A stretch of 15,012 nucleotides of DNA from Pseudomonadota bacterium (GTDB taxonomy: Bacteria > Pseudomonadota > Gammaproteobacteria > Burkholderiales > Burkholderiaceae_C). Below, in pieces: positions 5,969 to 12,382 of the stretch; position 1 is the stretch's first letter; each line of letters begins with the position of its first letter. The position numbers and the translations under genes were made by a program. The notes below the pieces were generated by a model. That model saw only the letters and a program-made list of their open reading frames with translations, was not told the origin of the DNA and did no database searches. The stretch covers positions 1 through 15,012 of the forward strand of contig JAEZEB010000218.1 in NCBI GenBank assembly GCA_023438115.1. Reading direction: 5' to 3'.

Positions 5969-7039
5969 ATGGATGCATCCACCCCCTCCTCCGAAGACCG
6001 GCTGATGGCCTTCGCCATGCGCACCATCGACGACATCGCGTCCGCCTACGTCGGCGTGATGGTCAGCCTGGGCAACAAGCTCGGGCTGTACCGTGCGCTC
6101 GCGGGCGCCGGACCGCTCAGCGCCGCGGAAGTCGCCGCGCGCAGCCGGTGCGCCGAGCGCTACGTGCGCGAATTGCTGCACGCGCAGGCCGCCGCCGGCT
6201 ACGTGGGCTACCACGCCGTCAGCGACACCTTCGAGCTCGCCCCCGAGCAGGCCGCGGTGCTGGCGGACGAGGAGAGCCCGCTGTTCATCCCGCACGCCTG
6301 GAACGTGCCGGCCGCGATGTGGGCCGACGAACCCAAGGCGCTCGAGGCCTTCCGCACCGGCCGCGGCGTGGCCTGGGGCGAGCACGACGGGCGCATGGCT
6401 TGCGGCTCCGCCGCCTTCTACCGCAATGGCTACCGCGCGAGCCTCGTGCCGCAGTGGCTGCCGGCGCTCGACGGCGTGGTCCAGCAGCTCGAAGCGGGCA
6501 TCGACGTGGCCGACGTGGGCTGCGGGCACGGCCATTCGACGCTGCTGATGGCGCAGGCCTTCCCGCACTCGCGCTTCCACGGCTTCGACACGCACGCCGC
6601 GTCCATCGCCGCCGCATGCCGCAACGCCGAAGCGGGCGGTGTCGCCGGCCAGGTGCGCTTCGACCTCGCCCGCGCCACGGACTACCCCGATCGCCGCTAC
6701 GGCCTGATCTGCTTCTTCGACGTGCTGCACGACCTCGGCGATCCCGTCGCCGCGGCGCGCCACGCGGCGGCGACGCTCGCGCCCGGCGGCACCGTGATGC
6801 TGGTGGAGCCTTTCGCGCACGACCGCGGCGAGGACAACACGGGCACCGTCGCCAAGCTGTTCTATTCGGCCTCGTCGGTGATCTGCTGCGCGCACGCGGT
6901 CAGCGAGGGCGGCCGCATGGTGCTGGGCGCGCAGGCCGGCGAGGCGCGCTTGCGCGAGGTGTTCCGCAAGGCGGGCTTCACGCATTTCCGCCGCGCCGCG
7001 GAAACGCCCTTCAACCTGGTCTTCGAGATCCGACGATGA
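5969..7039 (+). CDS. SAM-dependent methyltransferase with N-terminal winged-helix domain (Rv2258c-like)
   Basis: A 356-residue protein. Residues about 20-100 resemble the small winged-helix dimerisation domain of Rv2258c-type methyltransferases (SLGNKLGLYRALAGAGPLSA, RYVRELLHAQAAAGYV). The class I Rossmann methyltransferase follows: motif I DVGCGHGHS (182-190), the acidic residue at the end of beta 2 in FHGFDTH (203-209), CFFDVLHDLGDP (248-259) and APGGTVMLVEP (271-281). It should move a methyl group from SAM to a small molecule; the acceptor is unknown. The start has GAAGGAA 5 nt upstream. The gene is divergent from the GlxA regulator, its likely controller, and its TGA overlaps the start of a 40-residue membrane microprotein (ATGA). 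Confidence 0.9.
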   Translation: MDASTPSSEDRLMAFAMRTIDDIASAYVGVMVSLGNKLGLYRALAGAGPLSAAEVAARSRCAERYVRELLHAQAAAGYVGYHAVSDTFELAPEQAAVLADEESPLFIPHAWNVPAAMWADEPKALEAFRTGRGVAWGEHDGRMACGSAAFYRNGYRASLVPQWLPALDGVVQQLEAGIDVADVGCGHGHSTLLMAQAFPHSRFHGFDTHAASIAAACRNAEAGGVAGQVRFDLARATDYPDRRYGLICFFDVLHDLGDPVAAARHAAATLAPGGTVMLVEPFAHDRGEDNTGTVAKLFYSASSVICCAHAVSEGGRMVLGAQAGEARLREVFRKAGFTHFRRAAETPFNLVFEIRR

Positions 7040-7158
7040 TCGATCCGGCCTTCCTCGCGCTGGTCTGGGCCGTGCTGTCCGGCGTGGGCCTGCTCGCGAC
7101 CGCGATCGTGGCGACGCTCATCGCCCGGGAGCCTCAGGGCGAGGCCACGTCTTGGTAG
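7036..7158 (+). CDS. Single-helix membrane microprotein, 40 residues, coupled to the methyltransferase
   Basis: A 40-codon frame whose ATG overlaps the methyltransferase stop (ATGA), the usual arrangement for translational coupling. No strong ribosome binding site is seen. About 37 of 40 third positions are G or C, matching neighbouring real genes. The product has one hydrophobic helix (residues about 5-28, FLALVWAVLSGVGLLATAIV) followed by a short polar tail (AREPQGEATSW), so it is probably an inner-membrane peptide with a cytoplasmic C-terminus. Its last 25 bp overlap the 3' end of the convergent lipoprotein gene. I recognise no family. It may anchor or regulate the methyltransferase, but that is inference. 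Confidence 0.55.
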   Translation: MIDPAFLALVWAVLSGVGLLATAIVATLIAREPQGEATSW

Positions 7159-7313
7159 CGCTTGACTTGGCACGCGTAGGTGGCTTCGCCGGCGGCGCAG
7201 GGCGAAACGGCATGGGCCTCGTGCGGCGGCGCGGCGCAGCCGGCGAGGAACGCCAGGAGGACGGCGGCGAGGGTCTTGGCCGTGATCGGATCCCGGACCT
7301 GCAAGGCCTTCAT
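7134..7313 (-). CDS. Small lipoprotein, 59 residues, coupled to PIG-L gene
   Basis: A 59-residue frame. After a short basic start, a hydrophobic segment (about 13-24) ends in the lipobox LAGC, with the lipidated cysteine at 26. The mature part is only about 34 residues and has two cysteines (C39 and C48: SPCAAGEATYACQVKRYQDV) that could pair in the periplasm. The ATG overlaps the stop of the upstream PIG-L gene (ATGA), so the two are probably co-translated. Codon use is strongly GC-ending as in real genes. I recall similar short C-x-AGE-x-x-Y-x-C-Q-V-x-RY proteins in Comamonadaceae but know no function. It should sit in the inner or outer membrane facing the periplasm. Confidence 0.7.
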   Translation of the reverse strand: MKALQVRDPITAKTLAAVLLAFLAGCAAPPHEAHAVSPCAAGEATYACQVKRYQDVASP

Positions 7314-8050
7314 CCTGGCGCCGGCGGCTGCAGTTCGAACACCTCCGCATACGGTTGCGGCAGGGACAAGGCCGCGGCGGCGTCGCGGTTGACCTGCAGC
7401 ACGCGCGCATCGAAGCCGCTGCCGCGCGTGCGCAGGTTGCGCGCCTGTTGCGAAGCATGGAAGCGCAGCAGTTGCGCCTTCCATGCCGCCTCCTCTTCGC
7501 CGAAAGGGAAGAAGGCGTCGACGCGCATCTCGCGCGTCTTCGCATCGCGGTTGAGCAGCGCCCAGGCGTGCATGTGCAATTCCGCGGCCAGCGCCGTGAC
7601 GGTTTCGTGGGTGCGCCTGTGCGTGCGGTTGCCGTCGTTGCCGTGCGGCAGGACCATCAGGTCCGCGGGCCGCGCCGCCATCCACGCGCGCAGGCGCGAG
7701 CGGTCTTCCTCCTGCGCATCCTCGTCCGCCCAAAGATGCAGGAAATGCACCCGCTGCACGGGCTGGCCGAAGAAGGCGCAGCTCGCACGCTGTTCGGCCT
7801 CGCGCAAGGCAGCCTTCGCGGCATCGTCACGCGCCCCGCCGAAGCCGTCCTCGACGCCGGACACGCCGCTGGTGAGGACGGCCAGGTGCAGCACGTGGCC
7901 TTGCGCATGCAGGCGGCGCAACGTGAGCCCCACCGCATCGAAATCGTCCGGATGCGGCGCAAGCACGAGCACTTGCAGCGGCCCGGGCAGCACGTGTTGC
8001 CGCAAATCCAGCGGACGCGGCGCGGTGCGCAGGAGGGTGTCGAGGTCCAC
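7310..8050 (-). CDS. PIG-L family deacetylase (LmbE-like)
   Basis: A protein of about 246 residues with both PIG-L zinc motifs: APHPDDFD (31-38) near the N-terminus and HRRTH (144-148) later. Family members remove an acetyl group from N-acetylglucosamine-type substrates (GlcNAc-PI, mycothiol or bacillithiol precursors, surface glycans). The substrate here is unknown, and no glycan gene lies next to it. The start is the weakest point: the frame stays open to 8233, but that extension runs antisense through the divergent DUF5808-like gene. A GTG at 8050 (VDLDTLL) puts the core about 25 residues in, as usual for the family, so I prefer it. Only 36 bp then separate the two divergent starts. The stop overlaps the lipoprotein start. 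Confidence 0.87.
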   Translation of the reverse strand: MDLDTLLRTAPRPLDLRQHVLPGPLQVLVLAPHPDDFDAVGLTLRRLHAQGHVLHLAVLTSGVSGVEDGFGGARDDAAKAALREAEQRASCAFFGQPVQRVHFLHLWADEDAQEEDRSRLRAWMAARPADLMVLPHGNDGNRTHRRTHETVTALAAELHMHAWALLNRDAKTREMRVDAFFPFGEEEAAWKAQLLRFHASQQARNLRTRGSGFDARVLQVNRDAAAALSLPQPYAEVFELQPPAPG

Positions 8051-8086
8051 GCCCCGATTACACACCGCCGCCGCTATGCTGGCGGC

Positions 8087-8317
8087 ATGGCACACGACCC
8101 CGATCGCTACGGCTGGCGCGAGCCGCGGAACTGGCGCGGCGGCTGGCTGGGCATCTACCTGAACCGCGAAGACCCGCGCCTGTGGGTGCCGAAGAAGCGG
8201 CCGGGCCTGGGCTTGACGCTCAACCTCGGGCACCCGAAGGCGCCGCGCGTCTTTGCCCTCCTCGGCGTGGGCATCGCGGCGGCCGTGGTGCTGGCCGCGC
8301 TGACCGACGGGATGTGA
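8087..8317 (+). CDS. DUF5808-like small membrane protein
   Basis: A 76-residue protein. The middle (WRGGWLGIYLNREDPRLWVP, then KKRPGLGLTLNLGHP) resembles the DUF5808 pattern of aromatic residues, Y-x-N-x-x-DPR, VPK and G-x-TLN. One hydrophobic helix (about 55-72, FALLGVGIAAAVVLAAL) ends the protein, so it is probably C-tail anchored with its N-terminal part in the cytoplasm. No good ribosome binding site precedes the ATG; TATGCT at 8075-8080 resembles a minus-10 and would place the transcript start at or next to the ATG, so the message could be leaderless. The gene ends 3 bp before the convergent membrane-protein gene. DUF5808 has no known function. Confidence 0.75.
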   Translation: MAHDPDRYGWREPRNWRGGWLGIYLNREDPRLWVPKKRPGLGLTLNLGHPKAPRVFALLGVGIAAAVVLAALTDGM

Positions 8318-8320
8318 AGG

Positions 8321-8752
8321 CTAGTAGTCCGCGTCGTATTCCGACGGCGAGACCATGTTGCACAGGGCGCGGAACGCGCCCACCACCAGCAGCAACTGCG
8401 CGCCGGCCAGCAGCGGCTGCGCCGGCAGCAGCTCGGCAAGTTCCGGCAGCGCCGGATCGAGCGGCACGAGTTGCACCGCGCGCACCACCGCGCCGGTGGC
8501 GAGCGCCGCGCCCACCGCATACAGCGCGATGCCGCCCGCCAGCAGGCGCATGCCGCGGCGCGGGTACAGCATGCGCCGATGCAGCTTGGCGACGCGGAAC
8601 AGGAGGCCCACCACGATGGCCGCCAGGAGCAGCTCGCTCATCCAGCGCTGCACGCCCAGCTGCGACAGCGGCGCGTGCAGCGCGTCGATGTTCTCCAGCG
8701 CCGCCAGGAAGGACATCAGCAGCAGGACGAGGCCGACGGCAAGGCGCTTCAT
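8321..8752 (-). CDS. Unknown four-helix membrane protein (second gene of coupled pair)
   Basis: A 143-residue integral membrane protein with hydrophobic segments at about 3-20, 38-55, 68-90 and 112-130. A basic loop (KLHRRMLYPRRGMR, 56-69) between helices 2 and 3 predicts that this loop is cytoplasmic. The third extramembrane loop is proline and acidic rich (LDPALPELAELLP), and the C-terminus ends SPSEYDADY. A strong AAGGAG lies 7 nt before the ATG, inside the upstream gene, and the ATG overlaps that gene's TGA (ATGA), so the two are coupled. I recognise no family. It ends 3 bp from the convergent DUF5808-like gene. Confidence 0.8.
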   Translation of the reverse strand: MKRLAVGLVLLLMSFLAALENIDALHAPLSQLGVQRWMSELLLAAIVVGLLFRVAKLHRRMLYPRRGMRLLAGGIALYAVGAALATGAVVRAVQLVPLDPALPELAELLPAQPLLAGAQLLLVVGAFRALCNMVSPSEYDADY

Positions 8753-9243
8753 GCCTTCTCCTTTCTGCGCCGCGGCTCGCGCACGGGCACACGCGCGGCT
8801 TCCGGATAAGGCGCCGTGTCCAGGTGCAGCAGCACGCCCACCAGGGACACCAGCACGCCCAGCCGCGCGCCCAGTTCCACCGCGTCGACCAGCGCATGCT
8901 GCGACAGCCACGACGGAAGCACGCCATCGGCGATGGCGCCGGCGGCGCAGGCCAGCACCCATTCCGCCGACCAGCTCACGTGCAGCAGCAGGAACACCAG
9001 CGAGCACAGGGCCAGCAGCGCCACCCACATGCTCCAGCGCGGGATGCGTTCGGCCAGGCGCGCATCGTGGAACAGGAACCAGGCCGGCACGATGGCCGCC
9101 AGCGCGCACAACGCCGCGAGGTCCAGCACGGCCAGCCGCCAGCCGGCGGGGGCGATGCCCGCACCGGCCAGCAACGCGTTCACCGGAAACAGCAGGGACA
9201 GCAGCACGGCCAGCCCCAGCAGAACGGATGCGCTTCGCAGCAT
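8749..9243 (-). CDS. Unknown membrane protein (first gene of coupled pair)
   Basis: A 164-residue protein with hydrophobic segments at about 4-26, 36-58, 70-91 and 120-141, and a possible weaker one at 94-108. The C-terminal tail is strongly basic (REPRRRKEKA), suggesting a cytoplasmic C-terminus. GGGAGG lies about 9 nt before the ATG at 9243. Its stop overlaps the start of the 143-residue membrane protein, so they form a two-gene operon and may form a hetero-oligomer. I recognise no family or catalytic motif. A minus-10-like TATAAC at 9279-9284 (minus strand) lies at a sensible distance upstream, without a clear minus-35. Confidence 0.8.
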   Translation of the reverse strand: MLRSASVLLGLAVLLSLLFPVNALLAGAGIAPAGWRLAVLDLAALCALAAIVPAWFLFHDARLAERIPRWSMWVALLALCSLVFLLLHVSWSAEWVLACAAGAIADGVLPSWLSQHALVDAVELGARLGVLVSLVGVLLHLDTAPYPEAARVPVREPRRRKEKA

Positions 9244-9278
9244 GAGAATCTCCCTCCCGACGCCTTCTTGTTGCGCCG

Positions 9279-9284
9279 GTTATA
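9279..9284 (-). promoter_or_regulatory. Minus-10 candidate for the membrane-protein pair
   Basis: TATAAC on the minus strand matches the sigma70 minus-10 at 5 of 6 positions. It lies about 36 nt before the start of the 164-residue membrane protein. No acceptable minus-35 is found at 16-18 nt, so this is a weak call. Confidence 0.3.
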
Positions 9285-9387
9285 GCCAGCCCCGGGCCGG
9301 TGGACGGCAGGCCTTCCGCCGCGCGGCCGCGCAAGGGCGACGGGCGCGCGGCGCCGACGCACTCTGTCACATCCGGTGTGGCGCCGA

Positions 9388-9416
9388 TGTCGATTCCGGC
9401 GCGTCTCGCCCGTCGA
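9388..9416 (+). promoter_or_regulatory. ECF-sigma-like promoter of the DGPF/YCII gene
   Basis: TGTCGA (9388-9393) is followed after 17 nt by CGTCGA (9411-9416), which is 31 nt before the DGPF gene start. As I remember it, the ECF42 group, whose sigma genes usually sit beside DGPF-domain genes, uses TGTCGA at minus-35 and CGA/TC at minus-10. A second, overlapping candidate is TGTCACA (9365-9371), 16 nt, then TGTC (9388-9391), closer to the ECF41 motif. No sigma factor gene is in the window. Confidence 0.4.
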
Positions 9417-9447
9417 AGAAGGGAAGCGCGAACCCAAGGAGAACCCG

Positions 9448-9879
9448 ATGAGATTCATGATCCTGGTGAAGGCCACCCGCGACAGCGAGGCCGGCGTGAT
9501 GCCCAGCGAAGAGATGTTCGCGGAGATGGGCCGATTCAACGAGGAGCTGGTGAAGGCCGGCATCATGGAGGCGGGCGAAGGCCTGCATCCCACGTCCAGG
9601 GGCGTGCGCGTTCGCTTCTCGGGCGCCGACCGCCAGGTGGTGAAAGGTCCCTTCCCGCAGGTGGACGAACTGGTCGCCGGCTTCTGGATCTGGAACTGCG
9701 CCTCGCAGGACGAAGCGATCGCGTGGGTCAAGCGCTGCCCCAATCCCATGCCGGGCGATTCGGAGATCGAGATCCGGCAGATCTACGCGGCCGAGGATTT
9801 CGGCGAAGCGCTCACCCCGGAGCTGCGCGCGCAGGAAGAGCGCCTGCGCGCCGAGGTGGAACGCCGCAAGGGCGCTTGA
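9448..9879 (+). CDS. YCII-related / DGPF domain protein
   Basis: A 143-residue protein with the DGPF/YCII layout: MRFMILVKAT opening strand, a helix with MGRFNEELVKAGIMEAGEGL (27-46), the loop with VVKGPFPQVDELVAGFWIW (the DGPF motif here reads KGPF) and the closing strand GDSEIEIRQIYAAEDFGE. Family members form small dimeric alpha-beta barrels; many sit beside ECF sigma factors and their function is poorly known. AAGGAG lies 6 nt before the ATG. A C-terminal extension of charged helix (ELRAQEERLRAEVERRK) follows the barrel. The gene ends 3 bp from the convergent hydrolase gene. An ECF-like promoter precedes it. Confidence 0.88.
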   Translation: MRFMILVKATRDSEAGVMPSEEMFAEMGRFNEELVKAGIMEAGEGLHPTSRGVRVRFSGADRQVVKGPFPQVDELVAGFWIWNCASQDEAIAWVKRCPNPMPGDSEIEIRQIYAAEDFGEALTPELRAQEERLRAEVERRKGA

Positions 9880-9882
9880 AAT

Positions 9883-10893
9883 TCAGCGCGGCGGCGGGAT
9901 GTCCCGGCCGCGGATGCGTTCGCCCATCCAGGCCAGGATGCGCCCCGCGTCGCCGCGCGAGCCCTCGTTGCGCGGCTGCACCGCCGACCAGGTCGGGCTG
10001 TTGCGGCGCGCGATGCGGAAGGAGAAGCTGTAGTGCGGCTCCTGGCCCATGCGCAGGTCCGTGATCCAGGCCTGGCCGTCCTGTTCGTGCAACTTGTAGA
10101 AGCCTTGCGCGAAGCTGCCAAGGCGCCGCACCGCGTCCAGGCCTCCCAGTTCCTCGCGCAGGCCCGGCGTGCCGGCAAAGCGTTCCAGGGTGGGCGGCCG
10201 GCCCGCGTCGGCCAGCGCGTAGAACCCTTCGTCGTAGCTGCCGTCGGAATGCATGGCGACCACGCGCCACAGCAGCGTGTTCAAGGGGGCAGCCGTCACC
10301 AGCAGCGGCCGGTCCGGCGTGCCGGCGGCCGCCAACGCGTCCTGCGTGACGTCGCGCACGTGCCATTGCGCCAGCGCGCTCCAGGCGAGATAGGCCGTGG
10401 ACAGCACGAGGCCTGCGCGATTCGCACCGAGGCCGCGCCACTCGCGCCGCGACAGCGCCACCACCACGCCGACCACGAGGGGCGCCGTGTACAGCGGATC
10501 GATGATGAACACGCTGCCGACGGCGAAGGGGTGGTCGCTGAACGGCAGCAGCAGCCGGGTGCCGTAGACCGTCATCGCATCCAGCAGCGGATGCGTCACC
10601 AGCGCCAGCCAGATCGCCAGCCACCAGCGGCGGAACAGCGCGCCCTCCCCGTGCATCCACGCAGGCAAGGCGGCGAGCAATGGCGAGGCGAGCGTCAGCC
10701 AGAACAGCGAGTGGCTGAAGCCGCGGTGCTCCGTCATGTTGCGCAGCGCGTCGCCGTGGTCGATGAGGACGTCGAGGTCCGGCAGCGTGCCCGCGATGCC
10801 GCCCCAGAGGGCGGCTTTCCAGACGGCGGTGCGCCGCCCCATGGTGGCGACGGACACCGCCGCGCCGAGTGCGATCTGGGAAAGGGAATCCAC
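9883..10893 (-). CDS. YdjM-like membrane-bound metal-dependent hydrolase
   Basis: A 336-residue protein of the YdjM/DUF457 family of membrane-bound putative zinc hydrolases. Conserved residues are PDLD (38-41), HRGFSH (56-61), THPLLD (100-105) and DPLY (132-135). The N-terminal 160 residues carry several membrane helices, and the soluble C-terminal half (about 170-336) is probably periplasmic or cytoplasmic. The real substrate is unknown; E. coli YdjM is a LexA-controlled inner-membrane protein. The GTG at 10893 (VDSLSQIALGAA) is chosen because relatives start M-D-S-L-T-Q; the frame extends to 10989 but the extra residues look non-coding and overlap the divergent dehydrogenase start. No clear ribosome binding site is visible. 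Confidence 0.87.
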   Translation of the reverse strand: MDSLSQIALGAAVSVATMGRRTAVWKAALWGGIAGTLPDLDVLIDHGDALRNMTEHRGFSHSLFWLTLASPLLAALPAWMHGEGALFRRWWLAIWLALVTHPLLDAMTVYGTRLLLPFSDHPFAVGSVFIIDPLYTAPLVVGVVVALSRREWRGLGANRAGLVLSTAYLAWSALAQWHVRDVTQDALAAAGTPDRPLLVTAAPLNTLLWRVVAMHSDGSYDEGFYALADAGRPPTLERFAGTPGLREELGGLDAVRRLGSFAQGFYKLHEQDGQAWITDLRMGQEPHYSFSFRIARRNSPTWSAVQPRNEGSRGDAGRILAWMGERIRGRDIPPPR

Positions 10894-10981
10894 GGAGCGC
10901 GAGCGTAGCGCAAGTGCCCGATGGCCGCCGCCGCGCGGTCTCGTCCACAATGGCACGCATCCTTCTTCGCCCTCGACCGCC

Positions 10982-11935
10982 ATGAGCACTGCGCCCGTCC
11001 TGCTGCAAACCGTCGCCCTGCTGCCCGCGCTGGAGCGCCCCCTCGCCGAGACCTACACCGTGCATCGCCTGCCGCCCGCGGGCGGGGAACGCACGGCCTT
11101 CCTGGCGAAGCACGGCGCGGAGATCGAGGGCCTGGTGACGTCCGCGGCCACCGGCTTCGATGCCGCGCTACTGGAGGCGCTGCCGCGCCTGCGCGCGATT
11201 TCCAGCTTCGGCGTGGGCCTGGACAAGATGGACCTCGAGGCCGCGCGGCGGCGCGGCATCCCCGTGGGCTACACGCCCGACGTGCTGAACGACTGCGTGG
11301 CCGACCTCGCCTTCGGCCTGCTGCTGGCGATCGCGCGCCGCATCCCCGAGGCCGACCGCTTCGTGCGCACCGGCAATTGGTCGTCGCTGCCCTCCGCGCC
11401 TTTCGCGCTCGGACGGCAGGTGAGCCACGCGCGCCTGGGCATCGTGGGCCTGGGCCGCATCGGCCGCACCATCGCGCGCCGCGCGAGCGGCTTCGACATG
11501 GACGTGCGCTACCACAGCCGCCGTCCCGTCGAAGGCGTCGCGTGGCAGCATGAGCCGCAACTGATTGAACTCGCGCGCTGGGCCGATTTCCTGGTGGTGA
11601 TCACCGCCGGCGGGCCGGAAACGCGGCACCTGGTGGACGCCGCCGTGCTGGACGCGCTGGGCCCGCAGGGCTACGTGATCAACGTGGCGCGCGGTTCCGT
11701 GATCGACGAGGCGGCGCTGGTGCGGGCGCTGCAGGACAAGCGCATCGCGGGCGCGGCGCTCGACGTGTACGAGCGCGAACCGCACGTGCCGCCGGAACTG
11801 TTCACGCTCGACAACGTGGTGCTGGTGCCGCACATCGCGAGCGCCACGGTGCAGACGCGCCAGGCGATGGCGCAGCGCGTGCTGGACAACCTCGAGGCCT
11901 TCTTCGCGGGGCGGGAGATGCCGAGCGCGGCGTGA
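10982..11935 (+). CDS. D-2-hydroxyacid dehydrogenase (glyoxylate/hydroxypyruvate reductase-like)
   Basis: A 317-residue protein of the D-isomer-specific 2-hydroxyacid dehydrogenase family, of normal length. The Rossmann motif GLGRIG is at 156-161. The catalytic trio is R237 (NVARGSVIDE), E266 (DVYEREP) and H284 (VPHIAS). After beta 2 the sequence YHSRRP (177-182) has arginines typical of NADPH-preferring enzymes in the GhrB/hydroxypyruvate reductase branch rather than the Asp of NADH enzymes. It likely reduces glyoxylate, hydroxypyruvate or 2-ketogluconate in the cytoplasm; the exact substrate is not settled. The ATG at 10982 fits the family; the longer in-frame extension to 10736 is antisense to the hydrolase. 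No Shine-Dalgarno match is evident. CACAAT at 10946-10951 is a weak minus-10 candidate. A palindromic repeat follows 5 bp after the stop. Confidence 0.92.
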   Translation: MSTAPVLLQTVALLPALERPLAETYTVHRLPPAGGERTAFLAKHGAEIEGLVTSAATGFDAALLEALPRLRAISSFGVGLDKMDLEAARRRGIPVGYTPDVLNDCVADLAFGLLLAIARRIPEADRFVRTGNWSSLPSAPFALGRQVSHARLGIVGLGRIGRTIARRASGFDMDVRYHSRRPVEGVAWQHEPQLIELARWADFLVVITAGGPETRHLVDAAVLDALGPQGYVINVARGSVIDEAALVRALQDKRIAGAALDVYEREPHVPPELFTLDNVVLVPHIASATVQTRQAMAQRVLDNLEAFFAGREMPSAA

Positions 11936-11940
11936 TGTCT

Positions 11941-12021
11941 TGTCATCCCGGCCTCGAGCCGGGATCCAGGCGGCGCGTGAACGACCGCCGTAATGGATTG
12001 CGGGTCAAGCCCGCAATGACA
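11941..12021. repeat. Two-hairpin palindromic repeat between convergent genes
   Basis: An 81-bp element starts TGTCAT (11941-11946) and ends ATGACA (12016-12021), a perfect terminal inverted repeat. Inside are two hairpins: a 6-bp CCCGGC/GCCGGG stem (11947-11963) and a perfect 8-bp ATTGCGGG/CCCGCAAT stem (11997-12017). TCATCCCGGCCTCGAGCCGGGATCC-type elements are, from memory, frequent intergenic repeats in Proteobacteria. It sits between the convergent dehydrogenase and DUF2917 genes and may act as a terminator in both directions. No transposase is attached; it could be a REP/MITE-like non-autonomous element. Confidence 0.8.
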
Positions 12022-12037
12022 AGGATGGGGGCGACAC

Positions 12038-12382
12038 TCAATGCTGTGCCCCCGCGTCGTCCGCGAACTCCACCTCCAGCTGGCAGTCCTGCAGCGCGAA
12101 CAGGTGCATCGCGTCCTCGCGGTCGGCGCGATAGCTTTCGCCGCCGTACAGGATCAGGTCCTTGGGATCGCCGTCGTGCGTGATCCACAGGCTGCCGCGC
12201 CCGCAGATCACCTGCACGCTCGCGTCCACGCGTTCGAAGGTGCGGTGGTCGCCCTTGCGCATCTCGACCACGAAACGCCGCACCACGCGCGGCGTGCGCC
12301 GCAGCGCGAATTCCGGGGCGAACCCCGCCGTCTGGTGCCGCAGCCGTTCCTCCACGAACCGCAGCGCTTCCTCTTTGTCCAT
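12038..12382 (-). CDS. DUF2917 domain protein
   Basis: A 114-residue cytoplasmic protein. The C-terminal two thirds match the DUF2917 pattern of short beta strands: VQVICGRGSLWITHDGDPKD (56-75), LILYGGESYRADREDAMHLF and ALQDCQLEVEF, with the typical W-I-T-x-x-G-D-x-x-D core. The fold is cupin-like; no function is established. The N-terminal 35 residues (MDKEEALRFVEERLRHQTAG) form a charged helix beyond the domain. AAGGAG lies 7 nt before the ATG at 12382. It converges on the dehydrogenase gene, with the palindromic repeat between. Relatives are, from memory, common in Burkholderiales. Confidence 0.8.
   Translation of the reverse strand: MDKEEALRFVEERLRHQTAGFAPEFALRRTPRVVRRFVVEMRKGDHRTFERVDASVQVICGRGSLWITHDGDPKDLILYGGESYRADREDAMHLFALQDCQLEVEFADDAGAQH

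Noticed and set aside
8051..8233. N-terminal extension of the PIG-L protein
   Set aside because: Antisense to the DUF5808-like gene; the residues do not resemble the family's N-terminus.
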